Shown here: positions 15,552-15,947 of the stretch, piece by piece
How the letters are laid out: every line of letters begins with the position of its first letter
How positions within the stretch are numbered: position 1 is the first letter of the stretch
Position numbers and translations under genes: made by a program
Notes under the pieces: generated by a model
Database searches by the model: none
The model's input: only the letters and a program-made list of their open reading frames with translations
Told to the model about the DNA's origin: nothing
Assembly (NCBI GenBank): GCA_903960725.1
Contig: CAJCBY010000055.1
Span: forward strand, 1 to 15,947
Direction of reading: 5' to 3'
Length of the DNA: 15,947 bases
Source: an uncultured Cytophagaceae bacterium
GTDB taxonomy: Bacteria > Bacteroidota > Bacteroidia > Cytophagales > Spirosomataceae

Positions 15552-15947
15552 ATGGCAATCAATTGCACAATTAACAAGAAAAAGGTCTCTTTGGATATCG
15601 ATCCAAACACACCCCTTTTGTGGGCATTACGAGATCACCTGTCCTTATTAGGGACAAAGTATGGATGTGGAATTGCTCAATGTGGAGCATGTACCGTTTG
15701 GGTGAATGGAGAGCCGACGCGCTCTTGCGTTTTGCCTATTTCTGCTGTTTCAAATGCGCAAATTACTACCATTGAAGGGCTTGATCCTGCGGGTAAACAC
15801 CCGGTTCAAGTAGCCTGGGATGAGTTAGATGTGCCTCAATGCGGCTATTGTCAAGCGGGTCAAATCATGACCGCAGCTGGGCTGTTGAAAAATAATCCAC
15901 ATCCCACTGATCAAGAAATTGTGGATGGTATGTCGGGTAATATTTGC
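15552..15947 (+). CDS. [2Fe-2S] small subunit of a xanthine dehydrogenase-family enzyme (partial)
   Basis: The frame opens at an ATG four bases after the upstream stop and runs 132 codons to the window edge without a stop, so the C-terminus is missing. It is a two-cluster ferredoxin subunit of the molybdenum hydroxylase family, most like the isoquinoline 1-oxidoreductase/aldehyde dehydrogenase (IorA-type) small subunits, which are about 150 residues. The plant-type cluster ligands are Cys39, Cys44, Cys47 and Cys59 (YGCGIAQCGACTVWVNG). The second cluster is formed by Cys97 and Cys100 (QCGYCQAGQ), with Cys132 as the start of the final C-x-C pair cut by the window edge. It should pass electrons from a molybdopterin large subunit expected just downstream. 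The substrate is unknown. Confidence 0.93.
   Translation, partial: MAINCTINKKKVSLDIDPNTPLLWALRDHLSLLGTKYGCGIAQCGACTVWVNGEPTRSCVLPISAVSNAQITTIEGLDPAGKHPVQVAWDELDVPQCGYCQAGQIMTAAGLLKNNPHPTDQEIVDGMSGNIC

Overview
The window looks like chromosomal DNA of a Bacteroidota bacterium, probably of the Cytophagales kind. The evidence is AT-rich coding sequence, starts without clear Shine-Dalgarno sites, Cys-anchored lipoproteins, WG-repeat proteins, and a Tat-exported Gfo/Idh/MocA oxidoreductase next to DUF1080 (PF06439) domains. There are no tRNAs, rRNAs, insertion sequences or CRISPR arrays. Genes fill almost everything. The largest gap is the 112-base divergent spacer at 1468-1579.

Left edge (1-581): the last codons of a LutB-like iron-sulfur protein overlap lutC, the tail of an L-lactate oxidation operon. 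A convergent minus-strand lipoprotein gene (565-1467) overlaps the end of lutC by 17 bases.

Centre (1580-11667): seven plus-strand genes are joined so tightly (0, 0, 13 and 4 base gaps, then 26 and 4 base overlaps) that they are almost certainly one operon. In order they encode a 1089-residue exported protein with TPR-like and WG repeats, a PQQ-like beta-propeller lipoprotein, an exported alpha/beta-hydrolase fused to LysM, a small exported glucosaminidase, a membrane-anchored SGNH-fold protein, an AlgI/DltB-type MBOAT acyltransferase, and an exported SGNH hydrolase with a C-terminal LysM. The last one has an inserted domain reminiscent of O-acetylpeptidoglycan esterase Ape1. An MBOAT between two SGNH proteins, with LysM domains and a glucosaminidase, suggests a cell-wall O-acylation, de-acylation and trimming system. 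It would be analogous to Neisseria PatA/PatB/Ape1 but with extra parts. The enzyme classes are read from motifs; peptidoglycan as substrate is inference.

Right side (11704-15947): a Tat-exported Gfo/Idh/MocA oxidoreductase is followed one base later by an exported protein with a helical N-terminal half and two DUF1080 (3-keto-disaccharide hydrolase family) domains. Together they suggest periplasmic sugar oxidation followed by cleavage of the keto-glycoside. The window ends inside a gene for a [2Fe-2S] small subunit of a xanthine dehydrogenase-family molybdoenzyme.
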